Positions 13,419 through 25,157 of a stretch of 64,000 bases of DNA are shown here, in pieces. The position numbers and the translations under genes are program-made. The stretch's first letter is position 1. Each line of letters begins with the position of its first letter. The notes beneath the pieces are model-generated. The model saw nothing but the letters and a program-made list of their open reading frames with translations, did no database searches and was not told the origin of the DNA. The stretch is from NCBI RefSeq assembly GCF_000002865.3, contig NW_001865045.1, positions 62,261 to 126,260 of the forward strand. The letters are read 5' to 3'. The stretch is from Monosiga brevicollis MX1. Lineage: Eukaryota > Opisthokonta > Choanoflagellata > Craspedida > Salpingoecidae.

Positions 13419-15760
13419 CTACTGGCGCTTCAGGCGTTCAAAGCGACGGTTTAGCTCATCAAAGTCCATGGCTGCGTTCATATCGGATTGCCTGTTGCAA
13501 GGCGAATTTAATGCAAAGGCGGGGACAGCCAAGAGGTGAGAACAGGTACCCACCCTTCCAGCCGAACAAACGACGGGTACAAGGCTCACCCTTCCTGGCC
13601 CGGGACCGAGGGCAACTCCGTGGTCTCGGGTGCGTAGGCCTGGGCATGTGAAGTGGGGACCGTCGGGAAAGGGTTCATGTCCTCTTCCACGGGCGCCGAT
13701 GATGCTGAGCTGGGCCCATTGTATTGACCCGGTGGCGGCGGTGACATGTACGCAGGTGCGGAGGGTCCCTCGGGTGCCGCGGGCGGTGGCGCCGACGCGC
13801 TCGTGGCTGGTTGGGCTGGCGTGTCAGGAAATCCACCCATCCCATTGTTCGAATATGAGGGGGCCGGCATGCCGGGTGGAAAGGCCCTATATGACAGAGG
13901 CAATCCCAGATCAGTGCAGTGAGGACTTCTCAGTATGTCCGGGCCGACCGCGCGCTGTGTATGGGTACGTACAGGTGCGAAGTGTCCTGCTTGTTATAGG
14001 GCTGTCCTGCACCAGTCGTGGCTGCTGGGTAACTCGGGGCCATGAAATGCAGATCGGCCGGGATTTGCTGCAGCACAGCGGATTCCATCAGATCTTTGTA
14101 TTGCCAAAACACCCCACAGCACTCACAAAAGCCAAACCCACGCCAAGCCCAGAAGGGCAACCCCAGGCCCCGCCAAAAAAAAAAAAAAAAAAAGAACACA
14201 CCGGCTCGGGATCGTTCATGCCCATCCCGCCTGAGCCACCACCGTTCGGGTCGTGCGGCGAGGGAAAGTCAGCATCCAGCAAGTTGGGAAGAGGCGGCTC
14301 CCAATCAACGTGAAAGGTTGAGCAGATTTCCTGTTGTTGTAGGGGTTTCACACACATGGACACGCAGACACATACGCCAAAATTATCGCGAGATCACCCC
14401 CAACGTCAGACAAGGCATGGCATCACGCAGGGTTGAAGCGGCGATTCGCGACGCTCGAGTCACGGCGCCCCACCTTCATGTAGCCCAGAACGACGTGCTC
14501 TTGCGGCGCCAGCACCGACATTTTGTCCATTAGCTATCAGGCACGCACAGTGTCATCCATGGCATTTGGTCGGGTCAGTAATTCCCTGACAAGGTTTTGA
14601 GGCAAGCGGCATCGGCTTGAGTGCATCGTACCCGAGCGCTGACGCAGCGCGACGAATTTTGCAGGGCAGCGTCCACAAATTCCTTGCCAAAGCGTGCCGT
14701 TAATTGCTTGCGAATCTGTACCAACAAATCAAGCAAGCAGTCATGAGATGCCCGCCCCCGAACGCTCAAATCCTTCCACGAGCACCACCACCAACGATCG
14801 AATTTAAGGGCCACGCATCAATGGGAAAGAGGCGAGGCACCGGCGGGCGGGGCCAAGGGGCGCAGTGTGAAATGAGGTAGCAGGCATGCTGTGCCTCCCA
14901 CAGTTGCTCAGTTTTTACCTCAATAAACTCCTTGACGTCCACAGATACACGAGGACAGGCCCAAAGAATGGAGCAGACGGCTTCTTGCAGGCTTTCATGG
15001 CAATGCCTATGTCCCAAGCAAGTGAACAAAGTGAGAGTGCCACCTCCCCCCCCACGACATTACAACATGCCTCAGTCAGTTGCTCGTATGGCCCTTGAGG
15101 AGGAAAGAGCCTCACTTGACGGAATCCATGAGTTCGCAGCGCGTCAAGAGCAGATTGCAAAACAAGGAGAGAATCTCAAGAGCCTCCATGTAGTAGTCAT
15201 CCCGAATGACCTGTTCCGTCTACTCGGAAACACAAACGCAGAAAGCAGATTAGGGACTTCAGCCAGACGCACCATTTTCGGGCGCCAAAGAGGTGCAACG
15301 TTTGAGCGCACCTTGATCTTGGCAAGGGGGATGCGGTTGTTCTTGATGAGTTGGCTCACATCCTTGCGGGCCACAACCATGGCATTGGCTACTCATAGAT
15401 ACAGGAACGCCCCAAACGACCGCCAACCATGAGAAAAACAGAAAACAAAAAACAGGTCTTGCGCAGTCTGGCAAGCGGAAACAATAGTTGAACACGGCAG
15501 GCGGGACGGGCCACTCACAGTTTTTTTTCTGGAGCATGTCCAGACGTGTGATGGCCAGCTTGAGGTTGAGCTTCAGCTTTGTCTGATCCCCACCATCGCC
15601 ATCAGAACAACCCCCAAAAAAGTTGCAAAGCAGTGCGCAAGGTCACATGGGTATGGTCAAGTGAAGGCATGCGCAGGGCATCGAGGTGCTTTGAAGACGC
15701 GGACCTTTGGCAATGAGTGAGCTACACAGCACCTACCGCGCTATAACTGGAGCCAAACAT
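13419..15760 (-). CDS. IST1: IST1 homolog, ESCRT-III-associated
   Basis: IST1 regulates VPS4 and ESCRT-III in endosomal sorting and cytokinesis. Eleven exons start at MFGSSYSA (15760). The IST1 domain reads TKLKLNLKLAITRLDMLQKK, then ARKDVSQLIKNNRIPLAKIK, QVIRDDYYMEALEILSLFCN, SLQEAVCSILWACPRVSVDV and IRKQLTARFGKEFVDAAL. A Pro/Ala/Ser-rich tail follows. The last exon (13491-13419) encodes DFDELNRRFERLKRQ, matching the C-terminal MIT-interacting motif of human IST1. Exons: 15760-15737, 15582-15519, 15388-15312, 15219-15116, 15006-14919, 14715-14632, 14533-14474, 14330 to about 14200, 14093-13973, 13886-13590 and 13491-13419. The donor near 14198-14202 is ambiguous because only some choices keep frame. 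Length is about 370 residues, like human IST1. Confidence 0.9.
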
Positions 15761-16342
15761 GGCGGCGGTCGAAGGGCACAACCTGGCACGGTACGATCTA
15801 GGGTATCAACGACGATGTATTGCCGCGTGGCAAAACCTAAGCGGTGGGTGAGCGGGTGATGTTGGCGGTGAGTTAATCGGCTGCAGTTTGGCGGTCATGG
15901 ATTTATCAAGGGCTCCTGGCACAACAGACCTCACCCAACTCCAAGAATAGAGAAAAAGCGAGAAATGCCCCACTTCACCAGCCGAGCTAAAGCTGCCAGC
16001 CGAGCATTTCAAGCAACGAGGGACAAACAGAGTATCAGACCAATCCTCCATAGAGCCAGCTCACACGCGATCAAATGGAGCGCGCAGCGAGAAGGGACCG
16101 CGAGACCAGACCTCGTCAAACTGAAAGTGAAGATGAAGAGAGAGAGAGAGAGAGAGAGATGGAGAGAAAGAAAACTGAGAGGCAGCTTGTCCACAACGTT
16201 GCTACTGTTGCGGTGCGTGTGTCTGTATGCTGTGCGTATGCAGCCTTTTGCAGTCAAGTCAAGCATTGTGTTTTCATCTGACAATCGACTATTTTTTGGG
16301 GTGCAGCACACGTAAACCGATGACGTTTCGATTAGGTTCCTG
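15761..16342. other. IST1 upstream spacer
   Basis: Between the IST1 start and the 3' end of the gene at 16343. It contains a GA run at 16139-16159 (CT on the IST1 sense strand) and TCTGACAAT at 16277-16285. No coding exon recognised. Confidence 0.5.
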
Positions 16343-17892
16343 CTATGAAGGACGGCGCAGCAGTCGAGCCAGACGCGTTGTGATGGTTTGCAGGAGGGTG
16401 GCAGACAGGGGCGTCATGACGGAAAGGACCAGGATGACTTCAGACAGCTGTTGAGGGCCTACGGCACAGATGTATTGAGCAGGACAAGCGCCAGGTGAAC
16501 GACCCCGGCTCGACCAAATCGCAAATGCATCAGGCCATGACATACACACGAAGGCCACGGCCGTGCCGATGGTAGCGACGATGCGCAGCAGTAGGGCCGG
16601 TTGTTGAGGAGCCAGGTCAAAGAATTGGGTCATCGTCTCGTCCAGATGATAAGAGACGGTCAACATGTGCACGCACAGCTGTTCCACGTCCCGTTGTCCC
16701 AGGACGTTCTCCAAGACGCCGCTGTCGAGCAGGCCCAGCACGTCAAAATCCAACAAGCCCGTAGCGATTTGAATGAACAGGGATGAACGGGCAAGTCAGC
16801 GATGCCACACCGCTGGGAAAGCCGACAATTGGCATGTAAAATCAACAGCATGTCCTGCAACAGACCCACTGGGTCAGGTATCTGCCGGCACCAACACCAA
16901 TGAATGCAAGACACACGTCATGACAGAACAAAGCTTTTAGGATTTTGCTCGAGCAGTGCGCTTTGCTGACCAACGCGAAACCAATGAGATCAAGCACCGC
17001 AAACTCGACTTGCAGCAGCTGCGCAGCTTCAATGGGCGAGTTGAAGAGGCTGACGAAGAGCAAGGGAAAGCATATTGAGTGTACAATCCGGTCAAGTCGA
17101 GTCGACTGCAGGCATGCCTCGTAGCTCTTTTGCACCTGCATAGGTGGCGATGCAGACGATCCTTGAAGAGGCGCCGATCAGCTGGACCATGCTTGCTGGC
17201 AATTTGAACACAGGAACCAAGTACAACCTCCGCCGGGAGGCTCGTCCACTTGCTCAAGCTGGGTTGCCGTCCCATGTGAGCAGAAGATGCACAACCACAT
17301 GCACCAGTACAAGGCTGCATCGTCTCCATCTCTTGGATATGCCCCTGCCACCCCTCCACATCCACGATTACGAACCAGAGCTGGGTGGTACGGTACAACT
17401 CGGCAGCCATGGCAAAGACGGGTGGCGCCAAGTGCAGGTGAGCCTGAAGCTTGGCGAGGAGCATGGCCACGTCGCCTGGAAGTTCCACTCGTCTAGGATT
17501 GAGGGACTGGTAGAGGTGCTCCCAACGTTGGCAGCGCTCACCAAGCGCCGCCAGGGCGTGGTGCAAATGCAATTCTTCTTCGCCAGCCGGCAAAGGCGCT
17601 GATGCAGGCGCCCCCAAGCGGCCTGGTGGACGTGATCCGGCCGAGCATCCGCGACCTGTACCTCCAAGCACATCTCTGTGAGATGCACATTGCGCCTTGC
17701 CCATATGCATGGCCGGGACGGAACGAGTTGCCTACCATGGGCCTCAGGTCCGCGACCGATCTGGCTCCCGCTTGCCGTGGGCGATGCAAAAAAGCTTTGT
17801 ACTGCCTGGCGCGAGGTGGGCGCCGCCGCACGAGGAGACGCCGGTGGTTTGCCCAGACCTTCATCAAGACGGTCTACCCAGCGCCGCAACAT
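16343..17892 (-). CDS. unrecognised multi-exon protein
   Basis: A minus-strand gene between IST1 and ATG7, structure approximate. A start at 17892 opens MLRRWVDRLDEGLGKPP, with a GT donor after 17736. A later exon (around 17590-17430) reads EELHLHHALAALGERCQRWE then LNPRRVELPGDVAMLLAKLQ. Further exons read MAAELYRTTQLWFVIVDVEG (about 17400-17330) and SPIEAAQLLQVEFAVLDLIG (about 17040-16970). The last exon (about 16756-16343) reads LDFDVLGLLDSGVLENVLGQ and contains hydrophobic helices before ending LARLLRRPS. The helical, Leu-rich and partly hydrophobic composition suggests a membrane-associated protein. I could not match a family, and internal splice sites were not all resolved. Confidence 0.45.
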
Positions 17893-18224
17893 GGTGTAGA
17901 ATAGTGGTTCAAATAGCTTACCTTGGCCTCTGCTGCAACACCTGGTCTATCGAGCGAAAATGCAAGTCGGCGTTGTTTCTGTTCCTTTTCAAACAATGTC
18001 CAGTGGCATTGCATTTGTTCGTTTGATTTGTCGACAAAAGTCGCAGAAAAGCGCGCCAAAATTCGCTACCCCCAACACAGACACACAGACACACACAGAC
18101 AGACAGACACAGACATACACAGATAAAAAGAAAAATTAATCCCTACAACTTGATCTGCACGGATGCAAAGCCCGTACGCAGTGTGGGCAGTGCCAAAGGT
18201 TTTCGGCAGCGCGCAGCACACATT
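17893..18224. other. spacer with ACAC/ACAGAC repeat
   Basis: Lies between the start of the unrecognised gene and the ATG7 stop. An imperfect CACA/CAGA repeat spans about 18075-18122. No coding sequence seen. Confidence 0.6.
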
Positions 18225-21200
18225 CTAAGATGGCGGAACGGTCGATTGCTCATCACCACTGGACTCGATGTCGTCATCCAACTCGGGGTCGGACAGCTCC
18301 CAATCGTCAATGTATTCCACTTCCTCCATGGCCTTCATCATCGCCGAAAGGCCCGTCAAGTCCTCCAAATAAGTCGGTGTATTGAGGGCTGAAATGAGCA
18401 TGGACTTCCAATCTGCCCGCCAGGCCTCACGCACCTAAGTGGCAGAGCACATACGTGCGCAACAAAATAAACCAAAAAGAACCCCATGCATGCATATGAG
18501 ACGAAACCTTCACCGCCTGATCCTGAAACCAAGCACTAAGGCAGGTCACGACCTTGAGTCCCCGTCCGGGCAGGACAAACCTTGGCTGAACAGCCCGTGC
18601 ACTGAGCATAGGCCTGGCCCGCAAAAACGCCAACATCAAAGGCACCCATGCGCCCACGCAGCTGCTGTGGCAATGCTCCCAGAACACAGGCATCTGGGTT
18701 CGTGGCCTCATCGGCTGATGCCCGCACACTGCAAGCACGACCCACAGGAGATGAATTGGGATGCATGTTGCGCAGGCGTCCCATGCGCAGCAGTAGCTTG
18801 GACGTACCCCTGGGGGTGATGAAGGATGGAGACAAGCAACTCGACGGCATACGCCGCGGCCATGAAGGAGATGCCAGGACGGCTGACGGTGCATTGTTGA
18901 TCCAGCGTGCGATCACGGGTGCTCTGTATGAACCAAGGCCCCCCCCCCCATGGCATGAGGACAACAAAAAGAACGGGCCTTCTTGATCCCACGCGGCCGG
19001 CGGTGCACTTGCTGACCCTTCCTCCAAAGAGACCAAGGATGACCAGCGCTGGCGCAACGCATGCTTACGTTGGCGGGGGCACGGACGTCGTTGCAGTAAT
19101 AACAGCCGGCCGACATGGTACCATCGGGCAGCTCGCCACCATGGCGCATGGTCACATACGTATCAAAGCCCAAAGCGGCAGTGATACAAATCTGTGGCAC
19201 AAGGCACGCAAAAGTCCCGGGATAGGTCAGATGGCGGGGCGCTATGTGCCTCGAGGGAGGGAGGTAGCGAGATGGAGCACGATCCGCCCTGCCTTATTCT
19301 CCACAGCAGCCATGACGGTTGGGAGCCAGCGGGCCTCGCGTGTGTCCAACAGCAGGAAGACGGCGTCGTGAGACTTGATCAACTCGTGCAATCGAGCCGC
19401 TGCCTCGAGCATCTGCAGTCGCACACGACACGGGCACACATCACATTTGAGGGATTGCGGGGGAGGGAGGGCTGCGGTCCATCAAGAAGGGGTTCATTCT
19501 TGCTCGTGCAGACACACCGGCTCCTCTTCGGCTGGGCCGACGGGGTGGCCAGCCATGGGAATGGCAAAGCTATGCCCTTCCGTCACCTGCCAAGCAGGCG
19601 AGTCGCACACGAACCAAAGCAGCCCAAGATTGAGACGTGATTGCATGGTGGATGAGCAACGGCGGCACGAGTTCCCTGCCGGAGCCCCACATGCAAGTCG
19701 TACCAGAGCCGGGAAGATTTCACGCAAGCGTGCCGCTGCACACTCTGCTTTGGGGCGACCCCCCTCCAGGCAATCCTCAAACTGGCATGAGGATGTGCAC
19801 GACACGCAAAACAGGTAAAGGGACAGTTAGCATAATGGCCGTCACCGGACAAGCATCGGGATCAGATGGTAAACAAAAAATGGACTTGGCACCGGTGCGA
19901 ATAGCGTCCAATGTCACAAACAAGGGTCAGGCAAGGTCGCAGAAATAACCTGAAACAGTGGCTGGCGGACAGGATTAGAAAAGGACACCCGTCCATTATC
20001 CACCAGTGTAATGTGGCGCACACCCCAACCCTGCCAGCAGTCAACATTTCATGCCGTCGACCGGGTTAGTCTGATGCAGAGACAGTACTACACCCCGTCT
20101 TGGGAACACATTGATCAAAATGAGCAAGGTCAGGCACGAACAATGAGAGCCCTGGCCACGTTGCAGCCGAGGGTGCCGGCCCCGAGCAGGAGACACTTGC
20201 AGTTGGCCACGCTTTCCAGATCAATCTCCGGTACGAGGCGCCAACGCATCAACTTGAGGTTCAAATCAACAGCTGAGGCGGCCAACCTGTCATGGAGACA
20301 AAAAAAGTCGGGGTCAGGGCCCATCATCACATGGAAGGGAGGGCCCGCACGCAAAGAGACAATGCCATCTGGTATTCACATTTGAGGATCCATGGAGCTT
20401 TGGAGATTCACTTTGCGTGGCGCCAGTTTGCCATTGGCCGTTTTCTCCCATCCCTTGATATGAGTGTCCAGAAGCGCGTCTTCGAGAAGAAAACAGGTCA
20501 AGCGAGGAGCGGGTCAAAGTCAGATAGTGCACAAAGGACGGACAGAGCGGGGCTCGGAGGTATATAGGGTCAGGGACCTTGGGGGTGTAAGAGCGAGCAA
20601 GACAAACCTTCGTTGTCAAAGGCAAAGGCGGGTACGATGAGGTCCAGTGTCAAACTGTTCGCTGACAGCAGGCCACCGGCATCACGTCGTAGGCACTGAA
20701 GTGTTAGCTTCTGCAAAATGGAATGGGAAACGATGTGTGTGTGTGTGTGTGTGTGTGAAGGAAGGAATGGCGTGCCGAAATGAGCTGCGATGAGTCCGTT
20801 GTCTAGGAAGGTGGCACTAGCGTCTCAGCAGGCAAACCAACCTTGCTGGCCAGGCCATTGAAGGCCAGCAGGGCCAGGAACGTGCGCAAAGGCCAGCCTG
20901 GGTGTGAGGCCGAGGAACTCGTGTCCAGCATGATTACTGTTTCCTGAGAGGAGTCGAGGGTGGCAGGGGGTGAGGGAGATGGGGAAACAGGGGTGTAGAA
21001 ATGGGCGCTGGAGTGTGGTAAGAGAAAACACGGATCAAAGTGCAGACGTGCATACCAGGTTCTGGAGTTTCTTGGCATCGTCCAGGGCCACAGCGTGCAG
21101 CGCCCCATCACGGCGCTGCAGCGCAAACCACAGCATCTGGGGGCGCTGCTTGCGAATTTGCTGGATGTCACTCCAAGCTGTTTCCAACTGAAGCAAGGCC

Positions 21201-22102
21201 AGATCGAAGTAAGCCCCAGGCAACGCACACAGTAGAGTAAACGCTGAGCGGCCACGTGAGCTGACCTCATCAAGGCGCTCCGAGGACATTGGAGCCGGAG
21301 GTGATGCAAGCGGCACGTCTGCAAGCGGTTTGAAGGTGGGGAAGGCTGCCCAGTGGAGGTAGATGTACTTTTTCAAATCGGCGTGGGTTAGGAGTACAAA
21401 CGGCGAGCATCGAGCATGGTCGGTCCACACGGTCCCGTCCTTGAATGCGGCCAGAACCTGCAGGTAGAGGCGACAGAGCAGCGAGCATGAGTCACGAGGG
21501 CAAACGGACGGAGGCCCGACCAGAAGCGGGAAATGCCCACCTCAGCCATGGCCGTGCGTGTCAGGGCAGCATGATCTGCTTGGCGAAAAGCGTCCAGGGT
21601 GTTGGTGTTGTACAGTTTGCCACTGGACCACGGCAAGCGAGAATCGGCGCGGCAGTGAGTCAGCTCGGTCGATTCAAGAAGGAGGCCAACTCGGCGGAAT
21701 CAGGCACCTACCGAGCCAAGAGGCGGCTGCCAATGACCGTATCGGGGATGGTCCTGGAAATTTGAAACACCCCCAGGTCAGATCGAGGAGCCTGGGTACC
21801 CAGGCGGGGAGACCGATTGGGCAAAGCGCAAACGCACGGGAGAAAGGCTTCATCAGTGATGGTCAGGCGAGCAGGCTGGGCCAGAGCCGAGCCCACTTCT
21901 GTAAAGGCAGTCAAGGGGACTGCATCCTCGCTCAGCTTGTGCTTTTCCAGCTTTTCGCGCGACAGCGTGCTCCAAAAAGCCGTGTCAATTGCACTAGAGG
22001 ATGGCCATGCAAGCACCGCATGAGTGGCGCACGCTTCACACCAGTTTGATCGAAAGCACCGCACCTGTTAAACGGCGTAAACTTGAGCGTCAATCCCGCC
22101 AT
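18225..22102 (-). CDS. ATG7: ATG7, E1-like enzyme of autophagy conjugation
   Basis: ATG7 activates ATG12 and ATG8 as thioesters and hands them to ATG10 and ATG3. About 13-16 exons. The N-terminal domain starts [20 protein letters not shown] (exons 22102-22065, 21993-21838, 21753-21712, 21622-21541, 21457-21266, 21187-21056, 20943-20842, 20710-20608). Diagnostic blocks are [54 protein letters not shown], the nucleotide-binding loop [38 protein letters not shown] and [16 protein letters not shown]. The thioester site is [13 protein letters not shown], with the catalytic Cys present. The C-terminus ([20 protein letters not shown] then an acidic tail) matches the ATG10/ATG3-binding end. The exon 2-3 boundary could be read through without an intron, but the spliced form fits family length better. 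Confidence 0.94.
20736..20757. repeat. TG dinucleotide run in an ATG7 intron
   Basis: About 22 bases of TG just beyond the acceptor region of the exon beginning at 20710. Confidence 0.8.
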
Positions 22103-22281
22103 TTGAACGGTATATCAGCCACCAAACAACACCCGTCAACTGGAAACAGCACCACCGTCACCGCAACGTCGTAGCAGCAGGAGCAGGAGCAGCAGTAGGA
22201 GCAGTAGTAGTCGACTTTGATCAACTTGTCAACGAGAGAAGAAACTGGAGACAGACAGAGAGACAGAGAGAGAGACAGAGA

Positions 22282-22312
<31 letters not shown>

Positions 22313-22653
22313 CAGCGATACATGTGTGTGTGTGTTTGTCTGACAATTTGTCATCATTTTTAGCATCCAAGGCCTTGGCAACACACACACTTTTTTTTTT
22401 TTTTTTTTGTGATTTGAGGGAGCAAGGGGGTGGCAGCGGATCGGTTGATACGGCAGTCTGTGAGGTGGGCGGAGTGGTCTCGGGGGGCGTTGGTTGGCAA
22501 AGCACTTGTGTGTTTCTGCTTGATGATGTGTGCTGATGACGGGTCTTTTCTTCTCTGATTGGTGGTGCTGGTGACCGCTGAAATTTGGTAGAGCGCAAGG
22601 AATCCTCTCGGCTAGGACGGCTCGGACGCCACCTGCGTCTGTGCGCTGTCATC
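22103..22653. promoter_or_regulatory. divergent ATG7 / 22654-gene spacer with GA run and TCTGACAATTT
   Basis: Holds a GA-rich tract (22251-22314), a TG run (22323-22335), TCTGACAATTT (22339-22348), a poly-T tract (22389-22408) and GCAGGAGCAGGAGCAG triplets near 22177-22210. It is placed to serve both flanking starts. The function is inferred from position. Confidence 0.5.
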
Positions 22654-23607
22654 ATGGCGGGGTTGGGCATGGGTGGGCCGGGGCAAAATCCCGAAAGCCT
22701 GGTTGATGCCCTTGTCAAGACTCACAACTTTAAGCAGCGCGGGTACAGCATGGATGCGCGTGTCGCCGTGTGCTCGCACCCAAGATGGGCGGCGCACTTG
22801 GTTCATGGTTTTTTTCTGCATTGCAAACCGGCAGCGGGTTCTGGTCACGCGTCTTTTTCATTGGAGGGCTGACTGGCAAAGCCACAGTAGAGCAGGTTCA
22901 AGGTTTGTGTCGGCTATTTTGGTGGTCACAATATTCTCCTTGAGCCGTGGTTACAGGCCTCATTGATATGCGAATGGCACCGGGCTACAGGCTTGGCAGA
23001 TGAGATGGTGCAGGGACAGACGGCAACGGGTGTGGCACTGGTCTATCCACGCTACATAACCGTTGTTGTTGAGGTCGGCTCTTGCTCCTTGCCCACTGTG
23101 CCCTCCTCTCGAAGCGGTCATGTCTCACGATGGGGCGCTCATCGGGATCTTGTGGATGCAGCTGCCCACCTTGGCCTTGTTTGATTTTCTTCAGAGCGTC
23201 AAAGTGAAATTTGAAGAGTACGCGCGCAGCCTTGGCTAACCCNNNNNNNNNNNNNNNNNNNNNNNNNNNNNNNNNNNNNNNNNNNNNNNNNNGCCCTGTC
23301 CCTGGTATCGATAGGATTTGAAGCAAGTGTTGACCGAGATCCCCGAGTTGATGATATCTCAAGGTGCGCCTGACCAAGTCCAAGGTTTTTCCCTCAAGAG
23401 TTTGGCAGCAACCCGCGGTCCTTGTGCCTCATGCCCGACCCTGTGGTCGATTGTGGTCCCCTAGGCTTGCTGGAGTATTTACTAAACCAAGGCCAGCTGG
23501 ACAAGCTGCAAGACTTTTTGGATCGGGAGGACACACCACCTAGCTTTGCACCCCACAGCGAGATCACCTGGCCGGTCCCAGTGCGCTTGTTTCCCTACCA
23601 CAAGTAA
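22654..23607 (+). CDS. unrecognised protein, interrupted by assembly gap
   Basis: A start at 22654 opens MAGLGMGGPGQNPESLVDAL then VKTHNFKQRGYSMDA. Later likely exons are one beginning near 22957 (ICEWHRATGLADEMVQG), one after 23194 (SVKVKFEEYARSL), one after 23313 (DLKQVLTEIPELMIS) and a final exon from about 23463 (GLLEYLLNQGQLDKLQDFLD ... VRLFPYHK) ending at 23607. The 50-base N gap at 23243-23292 falls inside an exon or intron, so the structure and length cannot be settled. No family was recognised. The C-terminal part looks like a compact helical segment. Confidence 0.45.
23243..23292. other. assembly gap (50 N)
   Basis: Fifty consecutive N characters. The even length suggests a placeholder rather than a measured gap. 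Confidence 0.99.
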
Positions 23608-24391
23608 CGGCCGCGTGGTGCGCAATTGAAGATTTTTGTTCCTTGACCAGGTGTAACCATGGTATTATTTGCACAGATGTGGTCTTGGTCGCAAGGGTGC
23701 AGATCTACCTTTTAAGAACCCCAAAGCGCAGACCGCCTTGCCTTTTAAGGGAGGCGCGCCGTGGGGTGGAGTGGTGTTGGTGAGGGGAAGGCCATAAGAG
23801 ACGTGCAAGGGGAAGCAGGAGGCGGCGAGACGGAGAAAGGCGAAAGCAGTGAAAGAGTTTCTTCAAGCCAGCAGTTACAGCTGGTAGCAGGTTTCTTCAA
23901 CCATCAACGACGACAACACAGAAATGAAGCAGAAAACCCGAACAAGGTGCGATTCACGAGTCGATGGCAGCCGGGCAGGAGAGGCACTGGGGCACGGTCC
24001 AGGGCGCGCCCATGATTCAGATCGGCGCTGACAAGTCTTGTGCGTGTGGAGATTTGTAAAGATCATTCGGCCTTGAGACGGTTAAGTGAGATCAACATCG
24101 ACTTGTCGCACTGTACTTACTCGAGCTATATCAAGTTCATGTAGCAGATATGAGACTTGATGCTGTTGTTTTGGTCAGAGAGACACAGAGAGAGAGCAGA
24201 GAGAGAGAGAGCAGAGCCAGAGAGAGCAGAGCCAGAGAGAGCAGAGACAGAGAGAGAGCAGAGACAGAGAGAGAGCAGAGACAGAGAGACAGGAACAGAG
24301 AGACAAAGAGACAGAGAGACAGAGAGACAGAGAGACGTAAGGCAGAGTTCAAGAGAGTTCAAGAGAGTTTACCGAGAGATAATAAAAAGAC

Positions 24392-24469
<78 letters not shown>

Positions 24470-25157
24470 CTCTCGTTCTCTCTCTTTCTCTCTCACTTTT
24501 GTGAGGGCGCCTGTCGTGGCTCTCTCTGTCTGTCTCTCTCTCTCTTTTTGTCGGTGTCTGTTTCTGTTTTTTTTTTTTTTTTTTTCGGTGGTGGTGCAGG
24601 GGGCGGGTGAAGAGTATTTGCGGTTGTGTGCTGGAGGTGAGTGCATTTGTTGGGCTGGCGGCTTGGTCGGGGGGAGGATAGGGCAGGTCTGGTTCTTCTG
24701 TTGAGCATCTCACTTGCGGGTTGGGGCTCTGTTGAAGAGGGGGTTGTTGTCTTGTCACTCCCGCATCATAGAGTGATAGAGGCGCTGCTGCTCGCTCCTC
24801 GTTGACGGAACCGCGCAACGAGGTCGTTTGCTCCCCGGTCTGGGCACTGGTCACGCCGATGGTGGCGCACTCAACGTGGTTGATCACCCTCTCGAGATTC
24901 CTCTCGTTTTATCCTTTCTTGCATCCCGGGCCTTGCTCTGCACTCGTCGTGCGTCTTGCTGACGGGACCCCCGTCTGTGTGGCAAGCTCGTGCAGCGAAC
25001 GGGCAATGGTGCCACCTATCGCTCCATGCCCTGGCCTGCAATGCTAGAACAAGTTTTGTGGCGCGCCATTAGGCCTCCCCACCCCACCTTCTAGACGACC
25101 ATTGATTTCTACTTTTTATCTTTCCTCCTCCTTTTTTTCCTTTTCCTCGCCGCCAGC
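23608..25157. other. spacer and Myc-like upstream region with GA then CT microsatellites
   Basis: An imperfect GA/CAGAGA tract (about 24177-24330) is followed by a pure CT run (24393-24467), looser CT (24468-24545), a poly-T tract (24569-24585) and T-rich sequence up to the start. Nothing else codes convincingly. It probably contains the 5' UTR and promoter of the gene at 25158. Confidence 0.6.
24393..24467 (+). repeat. CT dinucleotide run
   Basis: About 37 uninterrupted CT units upstream of the Myc-like gene, on its sense strand. Paired with a complementary GA tract just upstream (24177-24330), so the transcript or single strand could fold back. Confidence 0.95.
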
